18,835 nt of DNA. It comes from Pseudomonadota bacterium. GTDB taxonomy: Bacteria > Pseudomonadota > Alphaproteobacteria > Caulobacterales > Caulobacteraceae. The DNA lies in contig JAEZEZ010000086.1 of the NCBI GenBank assembly GCA_023432855.1, positions 1 through 18,835 of the forward strand, in the 5' to 3' direction. Made by a program: the position numbers and the translations under genes. The first letter of the stretch is position 1. Every line of letters begins with the position of its first letter. Positions 1 to 5,884 of the stretch are shown piece after piece. The notes under the pieces are model-generated. The model had not been told where the DNA came from and searched no databases. It was given only the letters and a program-made list of their open reading frames with translations.

Positions 1-512
1 TCGCCGGCATAAAGGCGGCGGGCCGGGTCGTTGTCGGCCCAGACATGCAGGGTGACGCGGTCGAACCCGCCGGTCCGCGCCCGTTCATAGAACCAGCCCA
101 GCAGCCGTCCGGCGATGCCGTGGCGCCGCTGCGCCGGATCGACCGCCAGGGCCGACAGGAAATAGCTGCCCCCGTCCAGCGTTTCGGAGAATGCGGCCAT
201 ATGGGCGACGCGGTCGGGCGGCAGACCGCTGTAATCCTCCGTCCGGATCCAGTCGGTGGGATAGCCGTGGGCGATGCCGACGACCCGCCCGTCCAGTTCG
301 GCGACCCCGCTCTGCCGATGGGACAGCGAACCGCTGCGCCCGGCAAGGCCCGGCATCAGCATTTCCGCCGCCGTCAGCCCCGGCACCAGCCCGTCCAGCA
401 GAAAGCCGTAGACCCCGCCGCCGGCAATGTCGATCAGCCGGGCGAGGTCCGGCGCGTCGTCGGCATCGGCCGCGCGGATGCGGAGACGGTCGTCGATGAA
501 ATTGGGCGTCAC
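1..512 (-). CDS. GNAT-family N-acetyltransferase, C-terminus cut by window edge
   Basis: This frame is open from a GTG at 512 to the left edge, giving about 170 residues without a stop. The GTG has AAGG eight bases upstream, which is why it is preferred over the GTG at 521. The acetyl-CoA binding signature is clear: a beta-strand ending in ALAVDPAQRRHGIAGRLL, the Q/R-x-x-G-x-G/A loop of motif A, followed by a C-terminal strand with LHVWADNDPARRLYA, typical of motif B. GNAT enzymes move acetyl from acetyl-CoA to an amine; the substrate cannot be read here. It lies downstream of ohrR on the same strand and 112 bp from its stop, so it may be co-transcribed. The last residues lie outside the window. 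Confidence 0.85.
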   Translation of the reverse strand, partial: MTPNFIDDRLRIRAADADDAPDLARLIDIAGGGVYGFLLDGLVPGLTAAEMLMPGLAGRSGSLSHRQSGVAELDGRVVGIAHGYPTDWIRTEDYSGLPPDRVAHMAAFSETLDGGSYFLSALAVDPAQRRHGIAGRLLGWFYERARTGGFDRVTLHVWADNDPARRLYAG

Positions 513-591
513 GGCAGGCACCTTGCTTCCGGGGGGCGGCAGGACAGGAAAGGCGGTCCGGCCGCCGATTTCCAGCCCTTTCAACAGCGCC

Positions 592-626
592 GGTCCGGTC
601 CGGTCTGGTCCGGTTCGGTCCGGTTC
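592..626. repeat. Seven tandem GGTCC-like pentamers
   Basis: Seven consecutive 5-bp units (GGTCC, GGTCC, GGTCT, GGTCC, GGTTC, GGTCC, GGTTC) start at the ohrR stop codon and run into the gap before the acetyltransferase gene. It is a degenerate simple repeat with no obvious function. Confidence 0.8.
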
Positions 627-1080
627 AGCCCCGATCGGCGGCGCGGTTCAGGTCGTCGCGCAGCTTCAGCAGCGCGTCGCGCAGGGATGCCAACTCCTCC
701 ACCGAGCAGCCGGCGGCAGCGGCGATGTGGGTCGGCAGGCATTCGGCCTTGTCGCGCAACACGGCGCCTTCGGGTGTCAGGCGGATGCGGACCAGCCGTT
801 CATCCTGCGGATCGCGGGCGCGGCTGACCAGCCCCTGCCCTTCCAACCGCTTCAGCAGCGGGGTCAGCGTGCCGCTGTCCAGCCCCAGCCTTTCGCCCAG
901 CGCCTTCATCGACCGTCCATCCTCCTCCCACAGCAGCAGCATCGCCAGATATTGCGGGTAGGTCAGGCCGAGCGCCTCCAGCAGCGGACGATAGATGCGG
1001 GTCATCGCCAGATTCGCCGAATACAGGGCGAAGCAGGCCTGGTTGGAGAGCAGAAGCGGATCGTTCCTGTCGGCAGTCAT
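625..1080 (-). CDS. ohrR: OhrR, MarR-family organic peroxide sensor and repressor
   Basis: A 151-aa protein from an ATG at 1080; the frame stays open further upstream, but this start gives the usual OhrR length (about 150 aa) and N-terminus. The N-terminus LSNQACFALYSANL carries Cys16, matching the conserved peroxide-sensing cysteine of OhrR proteins. A winged helix follows: SMKALGERLGLDSGTLTPLL is the recognition-helix region and the wing includes RARDPQDERLVRIRLT. OhrR binds as a dimer to palindromes upstream of ohr and lets go when organic hydroperoxides oxidise the cysteine. The gene lies 154 bp downstream of ohr on the same strand, the common ohr-ohrR arrangement. It could be another MarR-family member, but the cysteine context and the neighbour make OhrR by far the best fit. 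Confidence 0.93.
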   Translation of the reverse strand: MTADRNDPLLLSNQACFALYSANLAMTRIYRPLLEALGLTYPQYLAMLLLWEEDGRSMKALGERLGLDSGTLTPLLKRLEGQGLVSRARDPQDERLVRIRLTPEGAVLRDKAECLPTHIAAAAGCSVEELASLRDALLKLRDDLNRAADRG

Positions 1081-1234
1081 GGCTATGCGGAACCTTCGAA
1101 ACGGCGCGCGCCGCCGGGCGGTGGCGCGCCGGACGATCATGCGTTCGGCACAATCGCGCGCAACAGCCCGGCGGCGCAATCCTGAAGGCGGTCCGCCTCA
1201 GGCAATCACCCTATCAAAGAACCTTGCACGCGCC

Positions 1235-1654
1235 TCAGGCAAGCGTCGTGGTGACCGGGATGTTGCCCTTGGTGGCATGGCTGTAGGGGCAGACCTTGTG
1301 GGCGCGGGCCAGCAGATCCTCGGCGGCGGCCTTGTCCATGCCCGGCAGCGACACGACGAAATCCACCGTCAGGCCGAAACCCTCGCCGTCGTCGCGGGCG
1401 CCGATGCCGACCGTGGCGGTCACCGACAGATCGGCCGGAACGGCGATCTTGTCGCGGTTTCCGACGAACTTGATGGCGCCGATGAAGCAGGCCGAATAGC
1501 CGGCGGCGAACAGCTGCTCGGGATTGGTGGCCCCGCCCTGCCCGCCCAATTCCTTCGGCGCGGCCAGCGCGACCGACAGCAGTCCGTCCTCGCTGACGGC
1601 CTTGCCGTCGCGGCCACCGGTGGCGGAAACCTTCGTCGAATACAGGGTCTTCAT
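1235..1654 (-). CDS. ohr: Ohr, organic hydroperoxide reductase
   Basis: A 139-aa OsmC/Ohr-family protein of normal length. The two redox-active cysteines are visible as AAGYSACFIGA (Cys56) and HKVCPYSHATKGN (Cys122), with the conserved NPEQLFAAGY segment that holds the catalytic glutamate and an N-terminal arginine (Arg15). Ohr is a cytoplasmic thiol peroxidase that reduces organic and lipid hydroperoxides to alcohols and is recycled by lipoylated proteins. The ATG has AAGGAG seven to eight bases upstream. OhrR-type operator motifs lie about 100-150 bp upstream, and a 15-bp tandem duplication lies directly before the ribosome binding site. Confidence 0.96.
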   Translation of the reverse strand: MKTLYSTKVSATGGRDGKAVSEDGLLSVALAAPKELGGQGGATNPEQLFAAGYSACFIGAIKFVGNRDKIAVPADLSVTATVGIGARDDGEGFGLTVDFVVSLPGMDKAAAEDLLARAHKVCPYSHATKGNIPVTTTLA

Positions 1655-1668
1655 GGTGCGTTCTCCTT

Positions 1669-1698
1669 ACATTGGATGTCGGGACATTGGATGTCGGG
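1669..1698. repeat. Perfect 15-bp tandem duplication in the ohr leader
   Basis: ACATTGGATGTCGGG occurs twice back to back (1669-1683, 1684-1698). On the coding strand it ends one base before the AAGGAG ribosome binding site of ohr, so the duplication lengthens the untranslated leader. Confidence 0.9.
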
Positions 1699-1757
1699 GC
1701 TTGGTTGGCCGTCGGCGGGAGGAACTCCGCCGCTGATCTCGTGGGAAGGACATCGCA

Positions 1758-1806
1758 CGCAATTCGATTGTGCGCAATGATTTTTGTTATGCGCGATCGA
1801 ATTGCG
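1758..1806. promoter_or_regulatory. Paired OhrR-box-like operators upstream of ohr
   Basis: CGCAATTCGAT at 1758-1768 and its exact reverse complement ATCGAATTGCG at 1796-1806 form an inverted pair. Each copy continues as a palindrome-like AT-rich core (CAATTCGATTG and ATTGTGCGCAAT overlap in the left copy). OhrR proteins bind AT-rich palindromes upstream of ohr, so two dimer sites are inferred. Confidence 0.65.
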
Positions 1807-1838
1807 CGCGATGCATCTGCCCAATGGCACTCCATACC

Positions 1839-2006
1839 GCCTCCACTGGTCGGCTGAACCGCCCCGGTTTTCCTGAAGGCGGGGTCGCCGTGCAGGGCGT
1901 CACAGCCGTCGGCATCGGCATGACCGGCGGCGAACAGCAGGCAATGAAAGCGGATCATCTCCGCCAGCAGCGGAACACCGGGGTCGGAGAAGAGGCGGCC
2001 GCCCGA
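1839..2006 (-). pseudogene. Remnant of an IS1380-type transposase
   Basis: Read on the minus strand, this frame gives SGGRLFSDPGVPLLAEM, then IRFHCLLFAAGHADADGC and DALHGDPAFRKTGA. From memory, IS1380-family transposases begin with a GGRLSSDGGVLLL-like segment and later have an AEMIR...ACGYED..D.DALR.DPAFKLA segment. Here the two are fused at LL/AEMIR, so an internal piece is missing, and the rest of the transposase is absent. There is no convincing start or stop. It is a decayed insertion sequence fragment next to the integration site, not a functional gene. Confidence 0.65.
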
Positions 2007-2180
2007 GCTTCAGCTCTGGTGAATTATCCGGTTTGGGATTGGACAATCGCGAGGAGGTATCTGCGATCGCCACATCACGTCGGGCGGCAAATCGTGGATC
2101 GTGAACCGACGATTGAACGACATGCGCTATCGTCTGCCGACAGCCACGGAAATATGGAGAAATCTGAAGTGGGGAGAAAC

Positions 2181-2221
2181 GCGTTAGAGCGGATTTAACT
2201 TCTAAATCAACGCTCTAACGC
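2181..2221 (-). terminator. Long hairpin, likely the displaced terminator of tRNA-Arg
   Basis: An 11-bp perfect stem (GCGTTAGAGCG at 2181-2191, CGCTCTAACGC at 2211-2221) extends inward with GATTTA/TAAATC after a two-base bulge. It lies 7 bp past the truncated tRNA copy, on its 3' side. Before integration this would have been directly downstream of tRNA-Arg, so it is inferred to be the tRNA's native terminator. It could also be a dispersed chromosomal palindrome. Confidence 0.6.
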
Positions 2222-2228
2222 AAATCAA

Positions 2229-2278
2229 TGGCGGACCCGACGAGATTCGAACTCATGACCTCTGCCTTCGGAGGGCAG
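2229..2278. repeat. attL: 50-bp copy of the 3' part of tRNA-Arg
   Basis: These 50 bases are identical to 18251-18300, the 3' portion of the intact tRNA-Arg(CCG). The copy runs from the encoded CCA end through the T arm, variable loop and complete anticodon stem-loop, and then the match stops abruptly. This is the expected footprint of tyrosine-integrase insertion with crossover near the anticodon loop. It marks the left end of the element. Confidence 0.95.
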
Positions 2279-2358
2279 TTCTATATCTCCGTTTCTCGAT
2301 GTGTTCCTTGTTTACCCCCTTTTTGCTCACGGCTTGCGGCAAGATAGAATGGGTCATT

Positions 2359-2388
2359 GCGGGATGATCGCGGGATGTACGCGGGATG
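2359..2388 (+). promoter_or_regulatory. Left arm-type integrase sites, three GCGGGATG repeats
   Basis: GCGGGATG occurs at 2359-2366, 2370-2377 and 2381-2388, with an exact 11-bp period, about 80 bp inside attL. The same octamer occurs twice near the other end (18183, 18195) in the same orientation. Clusters of short direct repeats at both ends of an element are typical arm-binding sites of tyrosine integrases. One further stray copy is at 4279. Confidence 0.65.
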
Positions 2389-2637
2389 CAAATTTGGAGT
2401 CACGTGCTGCTGGGTGAACGCCCTACCATGGAAGGAACGTCCGCGAGGGTACCACCGCCCAGGGCGTTGACGCCGCCCGGCGGCGGCTTTGTCCTAACAG
2501 TTCCTCTTTCTCTCCTCCCCCGCTCTAAAGGAAAAACTCCACCCCCGGGGGGGTTCCATTTACACGGCGGCTGGCGAGCCGCCGCGACCTGCGATGGCCG
2601 CAGCCGCGAACCGTCAACGTCTCCTCGCGCCCGTATT

Positions 2638-2914
2638 TACGAGGACGATTTCCTAAGGCGCCAGCCCACCCGCGCCGCCCGCCGCTAACCACATGTCCAC
2701 AGCCAGCCAAGTTGCGCCACGGAGGGCCGCTTTGGCTGGCTGTGGACATGCTCCGCTGCGCTACATCCAGCCGCTTACGGCCGTATGGAAAGCGGGGACG
2801 GCGAGTGCGAATTACGGAGGCGATGATATACGAAGATAGAGAGACAGAATTACGGGGACGATTGACATGAATATATGAAGACGATAAAAGATCAATACCA
2901 ATTACGGAGACAAT
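2638..2914 (+). repeat. Six iteron-like repeats, consensus TACGRRGRYRAT
   Basis: Copies in the same direction are at 2638-2649, 2813-2824, 2829-2840, 2851-2862, 2874-2885 and 2903-2914. The copies at 2638, 2813, 2851 and 2903 fit best (for example TACGGGGACGAT); those at 2829 and 2874 are divergent. The last five are packed at 16-29 bp spacing in AT-rich DNA. They resemble iterons or an operator array; the binding protein is unknown, with the element's Rep a candidate. Confidence 0.6.
2692..2750. repeat. Perfect 19-bp inverted repeat with 21-nt loop
   Basis: CATGTCCACAGCCAGCCAA (2692-2710) is followed after 21 bases by its exact reverse complement (2732-2750). The loop contains GTTGCGCCACGG, loosely like a MOBQ nic core, but a much better oriT lies at 5811. 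No U-tract follows, so a simple terminator is unlikely. A replication origin cruciform or a nicking site for the Rep protein is possible. Confidence 0.7.
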
Positions 2915-3038
2915 AATTAACGGCTGCGTAGCAGAAAAAATATCGTTTACCTATTGAATTCGCACTGTCTCTCCTTCACTATATTGCAAAACTGCCATTC
3001 AAAAGCGGAATTTGCCCTCTCGTTAGCGGTGAGCGATA

Positions 3039-3061
3039 GTTGCGACACTTGATCACGCAAC
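3039..3061. promoter_or_regulatory. Small dyad before the first cargo gene
   Basis: GTTGCG (3039-3044) and CGCAAC (3056-3061) form a 6-bp dyad directly ahead of the GAGG ribosome binding site of the gene at 3072. It may be an operator or a leader hairpin; I could not identify a confident promoter upstream. Confidence 0.3.
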
Positions 3062-3071
3062 GAGGGAACTC

Positions 3072-3425
3072 ATGCAAACGCTCACGTTCACTGCATTCCG
3101 CGCCGGGCCCGGTGGCCGAATTGCCCGCCGCATTGGAATCCCGATCTCGAAGTGTCATTGCTGGGCTGACGCGCAGAATGCGTTTGGGCACTTGTTCGGC
3201 GGCAGCGATGCCGGGCTCATCATGCAACGCGTGCGTGACACAATCGGAGTGATGTGCACGGGCGAGGTCGCGGTGGCATGTGCGCTCCTGCACTCCTGTG
3301 ATTACTCCTGGCTGGCCGACGAACTGGACGAAGGCCGCGGCTGGCGGCGGCTCGACAACGTCTATGGCGACCACCGCCGAGCCGTGGTCGCCGCGATCCT
3401 CCGCCAGGACGAGGACAATGGCTGA
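3072..3425 (+). CDS. Hypothetical protein, first gene of small-protein operon
   Basis: A 117-aa protein that I do not recognise. The ATG at 3072 has GAGGG six to seven bases upstream. The N-terminus (MQTLTFTAFRAGPGGRIARR) is basic; the middle has a CHCWADAQNAFGHLFGG stretch with two closely spaced cysteines; the C-terminal half is acidic and leucine/arginine-rich. There is no signal peptide or membrane segment. Its stop codon overlaps the next start by one base (TGATG), so the two genes are translationally coupled. It opens a tight rightward set of four small genes (3072-4264) that is flanked by the element's control region and its mobilization genes, so it is element cargo or an accessory function, not host metabolism. 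Confidence 0.7.
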   Translation: MQTLTFTAFRAGPGGRIARRIGIPISKCHCWADAQNAFGHLFGGSDAGLIMQRVRDTIGVMCTGEVAVACALLHSCDYSWLADELDEGRGWRRLDNVYGDHRRAVVAAILRQDEDNG

Positions 3426-3730
3426 TGAGCCTTGCCGTCTGGACTCGTCTGGATGATGGCCGCTGGCAGCAGCATCACCTCAATGAGGACGGCCCGGTGC
3501 CGATCCACGTGCCCACCGTCGTCGGCGATGATGACGGCGGCTACGGCTGGCGCGCACCCTCGGGCGATCCGAAGCAGCCGCTACATGCCGCGCCGCTGGG
3601 CGAGGCAGACACCCTCCTCGGGGCGATCCACGATGCAGAGCAGGCACTCGGTTGCGGCGAGCGGCTGACATACGACGACGGCAATGTTGTCCACATCCTC
3701 GCGTGGTACGCCCGTCGCCAATGCACCTAA
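3425..3730 (+). CDS. Hypothetical protein, second gene of small-protein operon
   Basis: A 101-aa acidic soluble protein of unknown family. Its ATG overlaps the stop of the preceding gene (TGATG at 3423-3427). Visible features are an aspartate/glycine patch (VVGDDDGGYGWRAPSGDP) and a C-terminal segment LTYDDGNVVHILAWYARRQ. No catalytic motif, membrane helix or repeat can be seen. Coupling to its neighbours suggests a shared function or complex with the proteins encoded at 3072 and 3759, but that function cannot be read from the sequence. Confidence 0.7.
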   Translation: MSLAVWTRLDDGRWQQHHLNEDGPVPIHVPTVVGDDDGGYGWRAPSGDPKQPLHAAPLGEADTLLGAIHDAEQALGCGERLTYDDGNVVHILAWYARRQCT

Positions 3731-3758
3731 AATATCCACTGACACCTGGAGAACAAAA

Positions 3759-4103
3759 ATGGCACAAACGGTAACCTTCAGCATTGACGCCGCCGACCTG
3801 ACGCAGCACGTGAACGACATCCGGGCATTCGTAACGCAGTTCGCGCAGGACGTAGGCGACGACGCGTTGGCGACGCGTGCCGTAACCCTGCTGGCCAACC
3901 ACGTCGAGCAGGCTATCACTGGGCGCCGCCTACCCGAGCCCAAGCCGGGCAGCGCGGACTACAATGCTATGCAGGTCGGCAAGCGTCTCGGTGCGAGCGC
4001 CATGCTCGCCGGGCTCCTCCGTCCCGATGCACCGATGACGCCCTTCCTGATGGGGCTGCGCGCCGCTGCTGGCGAGATAGGCGGCGAAAGGAGTGCGACA
4101 TGA
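3759..4103 (+). CDS. Hypothetical protein, third gene of small-protein operon
   Basis: A 114-aa protein of unknown family. The frame stays open upstream to 3684, but the ATG at 3759 has GGAG seven bases before it and is the better start. The sequence is largely alpha-helical in character: DLTQHVNDIRAFVTQFAQDV, then a helix ending in LLANHVEQAI, a proline-rich linker (RRLPEPKPGS), and a C-terminal segment with KRLGASAMLAGLLRP. No signal peptide. Its stop overlaps the next gene's start (ATGA), continuing the coupled operon. Confidence 0.7.
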   Translation: MAQTVTFSIDAADLTQHVNDIRAFVTQFAQDVGDDALATRAVTLLANHVEQAITGRRLPEPKPGSADYNAMQVGKRLGASAMLAGLLRPDAPMTPFLMGLRAAAGEIGGERSAT

Positions 4104-4264
4104 GCGACCATGGTACCGCTCTGGCCTCCGCCTATGCGCTCTGCGTCGAGGTCGCCCTCACCCAAGAGCGGCAGCGGTCGGCGGTGGCCGCGCTCGCTGC
4201 CGGGCGCCCCTGCGACGACGATGTCGACATGCTTGCCGCGCAGACAACGGCACTCCTCGACTGA
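4100..4264 (+). CDS. Small 54-aa hypothetical protein, end of operon
   Basis: A short gene with a very strong ribosome binding site (AAAGGAG, six bases before ATG) and a 4-base ATGA overlap with the previous gene. The predicted protein starts MSDHGTALASAYALCVEV and has a helix rich in alanine, glutamine and arginine, then an acidic tail (CDDDVDMLAAQTTALLD). It has no recognisable domain. The ribosome binding site and overlap support it as a real gene despite its length. A gap of about 190 bases with nothing recognisable follows. Confidence 0.6.
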   Translation: MSDHGTALASAYALCVEVALTQERQRSAVAALAAGRPCDDDVDMLAAQTTALLD

Positions 4265-4455
4265 TTGGACGGCTCGCTGCGGGATGCCATAGGCAGCCGG
4301 ATGGAAACTTGTCCCGCGCAAGCCGTGATGCATCACCATTCGGTCACGGTCGCTGTGGCCACTGATCCCGAAGGCTGAGCAAGACTCCACAACGGCTGAC
4401 TCATCGTTCCGATCCCCTGCCCGACGATCTCCGAAACAGCACAACGAGGATAGAA

Positions 4456-4794
4456 ATGGACAGCACAGCAGAACCCAGGATCATCAGAAACGCTGATGAT
4501 GCAGAGACGCGAAAGGAACTTGTGGGCTTCCGCATCTCCAGGCAGGTGATGGACTCGGACGGCTGCGGCCGGTGCGGTGGCGACGGTGAGCGCCAAGCCC
4601 CGTGCCATGACGATTACTGTTGGGTGACCTGTGATCGCTGTGGCGGCTCTGGTCAGGAGCCTGTCGACATGGCTCAGATTGAGCGCATCGCAGATGACGA
4701 CTCAAGTTGGGTCAGCACCGACCTGTGCGGTCCCTACCACCTCCACCGCGAGATGCGCCCTGGTGACTGGGGCTGGCGCACCGACGACCGATGA
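4456..4794 (+). CDS. Hypothetical protein with DnaJ-like CxxCxGxG zinc motifs
   Basis: A 112-aa protein starting at an ATG with GAGGA five bases upstream. Residues 37-67 contain two cysteine-glycine motifs, CGRCGGDG and CDRCGGSG, separated by 17 residues that add more cysteine and histidine (APCHDDYCWVTC). This spacing resembles half of the DnaJ central zinc-finger domain (four CxxCxGxG repeats) and would bind one zinc ion. There is no J domain, so it is not a DnaJ chaperone. Such short single-knuckle proteins are common in phage and plasmid genomes with unknown roles, often in protein-protein or nucleic-acid contacts. It faces the leftward mob operon end-to-end, with only 50 bp between them. 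Confidence 0.7.
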   Translation: MDSTAEPRIIRNADDAETRKELVGFRISRQVMDSDGCGRCGGDGERQAPCHDDYCWVTCDRCGGSGQEPVDMAQIERIADDDSSWVSTDLCGPYHLHREMRPGDWGWRTDDR

Positions 4795-4844
4795 GCACGA
4801 GTAGTCGCGACTGAGCAGTGCGCCAACTCACGTCGGTGCCCGCT

Positions 4845-5237
4845 TCAGATCAGAGGCGGCGGACACCGGTCCCGCGTCAGCGACCGCAGGAAATCGCGGC
4901 GCGACCGCAGCCCATCAATTCGCTGTTGTCGCGCGGGATCGACGACGCCAGTAGCCTGAGTGTCTTGGCGCGCGTAGCGCTCCTGATCCTCAATCGCCCT
5001 CTCGACGGCTGCGAGCGCCCGCTCAGCGGCGTCACCGCCCTCAGCAAGCGACAGCACGGCGCGAGTGTCCTGCGCCTGCTCGACGCTACCGCGCCAGAGC
5101 GCACAGCGCGCCATCACACGCTTGCATCCAGGGCCGCCCGCACGCGAGACAGCACCTAGGAATTCGGACGGCCAGCCGTACCGCTCGACGGCCTCCGATG
5201 CCGACAAAGGCACCCGGTTTTCGCCTTCCTGATCCAT
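4845..5237 (-). CDS. Hypothetical protein, third gene of leftward mob operon
   Basis: A 130-aa protein of unknown family. The ATG at 5237 is chosen because GGAGG lies nine bases upstream in the 19-bp gap after the preceding small gene. The N-terminus MDQEGENRVPLSASEAVERYGWP resembles a short helix-turn segment; residues 33-46 contain GGPGCKRVMARCALW; the rest is charged and helical, likely a coiled coil (ALAAVERAIEDQERYARQ), ending in RDFLRSLTRDRCPPPLI. It lies last in an operon behind the MobC-like and membrane proteins, so a role in mobilization or its control is inferred from position only. Confidence 0.65.
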   Translation of the reverse strand: MDQEGENRVPLSASEAVERYGWPSEFLGAVSRAGGPGCKRVMARCALWRGSVEQAQDTRAVLSLAEGGDAAERALAAVERAIEDQERYARQDTQATGVVDPARQQRIDGLRSRRDFLRSLTRDRCPPPLI

Positions 5238-5256
5238 ACCTCTTTCCCTCCTCACG

Positions 5257-5349
5257 TCAGCGAATCCATACCCTGATGAATGGCGGGGCATTGGCGACGT
5301 ACAGCGCCCAGCCGGCCGCCACCGCGACCACCGGCAGCCCAAGCCGCAT
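5257..5349 (-). CDS. 30-aa single-pass membrane protein in the mob operon
   Basis: A small gene between the MobC-like gene and the unknown gene at 4845. The ATG at 5349 has GAGG seven bases upstream. The product is MRLGLPVVAVAAGWALYVAN followed by a short basic tail ending FIRVWIR. Residues 4-19 form one hydrophobic helix with an arginine on the cytoplasmic side, so it should sit in the inner membrane. Gaps to both neighbours are short (29 and 19 bp). It might be a tiny membrane partner of the relaxosome or of a helper transfer channel, but no family is recognised. Its size makes it easy to miss. Confidence 0.5.
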   Translation of the reverse strand: MRLGLPVVAVAAGWALYVANAPPFIRVWIR

Positions 5350-5378
5350 GAATCGGCCTCGCGGCGACGGCGACACGA

Positions 5379-5678
5379 TCAGAACGGTTCTTTCGTCGGG
5401 AGACCCACGAGCGTCCTGTCCCGCGCTGCTGCCAATTCGCCGTCCAGCAGATCGCGCAGCCGGCGCGCAAAATCAGCATCGCGGCGGGCGACCGCAATCA
5501 CGGCTGCGCCGACCACGATCTTTCGCCGGACGTCGATTTTGCGGCTGTCGGCAGACAGCCGGGCAAGCGTTTGCTCGGCCCGCGCCCGACGTTGCTCCGC
5601 CGCTCTCCGGCGCTCGCTCAGATCGGAATCCGTCAGGCTGTCGAGCCAGCCCGACACATCGTCTCCCGAAATCGTCAT
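5379..5678 (-). CDS. MobC/TraD-like mobilization accessory protein
   Basis: A 99-aa protein from an ATG at 5678 with GGGAG seven bases upstream. The first 50 residues are a charged helical region (LSERRRAAEQRRARAEQTLA) likely to form a coiled coil. The second half, RRKIVVGAAVIAVARRDADF followed by ARRLRDLLDGELAAARDR, matches the RRKI-x-LGAA pattern of small accessory proteins called TraD or MobC beside MobA/MobL relaxases. Such proteins bind oriT and help the relaxase open the DNA. Its length (RSF1010 MobC is 94 aa) and divergent placement across oriT from the relaxase reproduce the RSF1010 layout. It starts a leftward operon with the genes at 5257 and 4845. The identification rests on motif and position, not an alignment. 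Confidence 0.65.
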   Translation of the reverse strand: MTISGDDVSGWLDSLTDSDLSERRRAAEQRRARAEQTLARLSADSRKIDVRRKIVVGAAVIAVARRDADFARRLRDLLDGELAAARDRTLVGLPTKEPF

Positions 5679-5702
5679 GCTGCATCTCCCTCATACGGCT
5701 GC

Positions 5703-5731
5703 TGTCCTCACATGCTGGGCATCTGAGGACA
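5703..5731. promoter_or_regulatory. 8-bp inverted repeat between mobC-like gene and oriT
   Basis: TGTCCTCA (5703-5710) and TGAGGACA (5724-5731) are exact reverse complements with a 13-base spacer. The site lies 25 bp upstream of the MobC-like start, where a promoter operator or accessory-protein binding site is expected. Confidence 0.5.
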
Positions 5732-5765
5732 CTGCGGAGCGGCGGAAGACGCCCAGCGGAGCGAG

Positions 5766-5778
5766 CCGAAAATTTCGG
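5766..5778. promoter_or_regulatory. 13-bp palindrome CCGAAAATTTCGG near oriT
   Basis: CCGAAA and TTTCGG flank a single central A. It lies midway between the divergent mobilization genes. It could be a binding site for an accessory protein or an operator for both directions. Confidence 0.4.
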
Positions 5779-5810
5779 TCCACCGTCTGAGCGGTTCCAG
5801 CCGGGAAGCC

Positions 5811-5844
5811 CAAAGGGCGCACTTATGGGTTTGCAAGCAAACCC
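5811..5844 (-). other. oriT: oriT with MOBQ (RSF1010-type) nic core
   Basis: On the minus strand an 8-bp hairpin (GGGTTTGC, TT, GCAAACCC; 5827-5844) is followed one base later by TAAGTGCGCCCTT (5813-5825). This copies the known RSF1010/R1162 oriT plan: a short inverted repeat, then TAAATGCGCCCT, in which the MobA relaxase cuts. It lies 40 bp upstream of the relaxase gene and between it and the divergent MobC-like gene. The nick should fall within the GCGCC part on the minus strand; the exact phosphate is not claimed. Confidence 0.88.
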
Positions 5845-5884
5845 GGCGCTCTCCGAGGGCAAAAAGAGAGAATAGAAAGAAAAC

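Larger units (their letters stand above)
2389..3071. other. Non-coding control region of the element
   Basis: I see no credible gene in this stretch. The open frames here are proline/glycine-rich, lack ribosome binding sites and have no family features. It falls in two parts: a GC-rich half (2389-2760) ending in a 19-bp inverted repeat, and an AT-rich half (2800-3000) with iteron-like repeats. That composition is what one expects of a replication or transfer control region, but the role is unproven. Confidence 0.55.

Noticed and set aside
45..827. Long rightward frames over the acetyltransferase and ohrR genes
   Set aside because: They are antisense shadows in GC-rich DNA; the leftward frames carry clear family motifs.
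2060..2186. Rightward frame ending RLPTATEIWRNLKWGETR before the hairpin
   Set aside because: No start with a ribosome binding site and no family recognised; possibly a decayed gene but not supportable.
2386..2688. 100-aa rightward frame in the left control region
   Set aside because: Proline/glycine-rich composition, no ribosome binding site and no recognisable feature.
2711..2731. Loop GTTGCGCC as the main oriT
   Set aside because: The match to MOBQ nic cores is loose, while 5813-5825 fits closely and has the expected hairpin and gene context.
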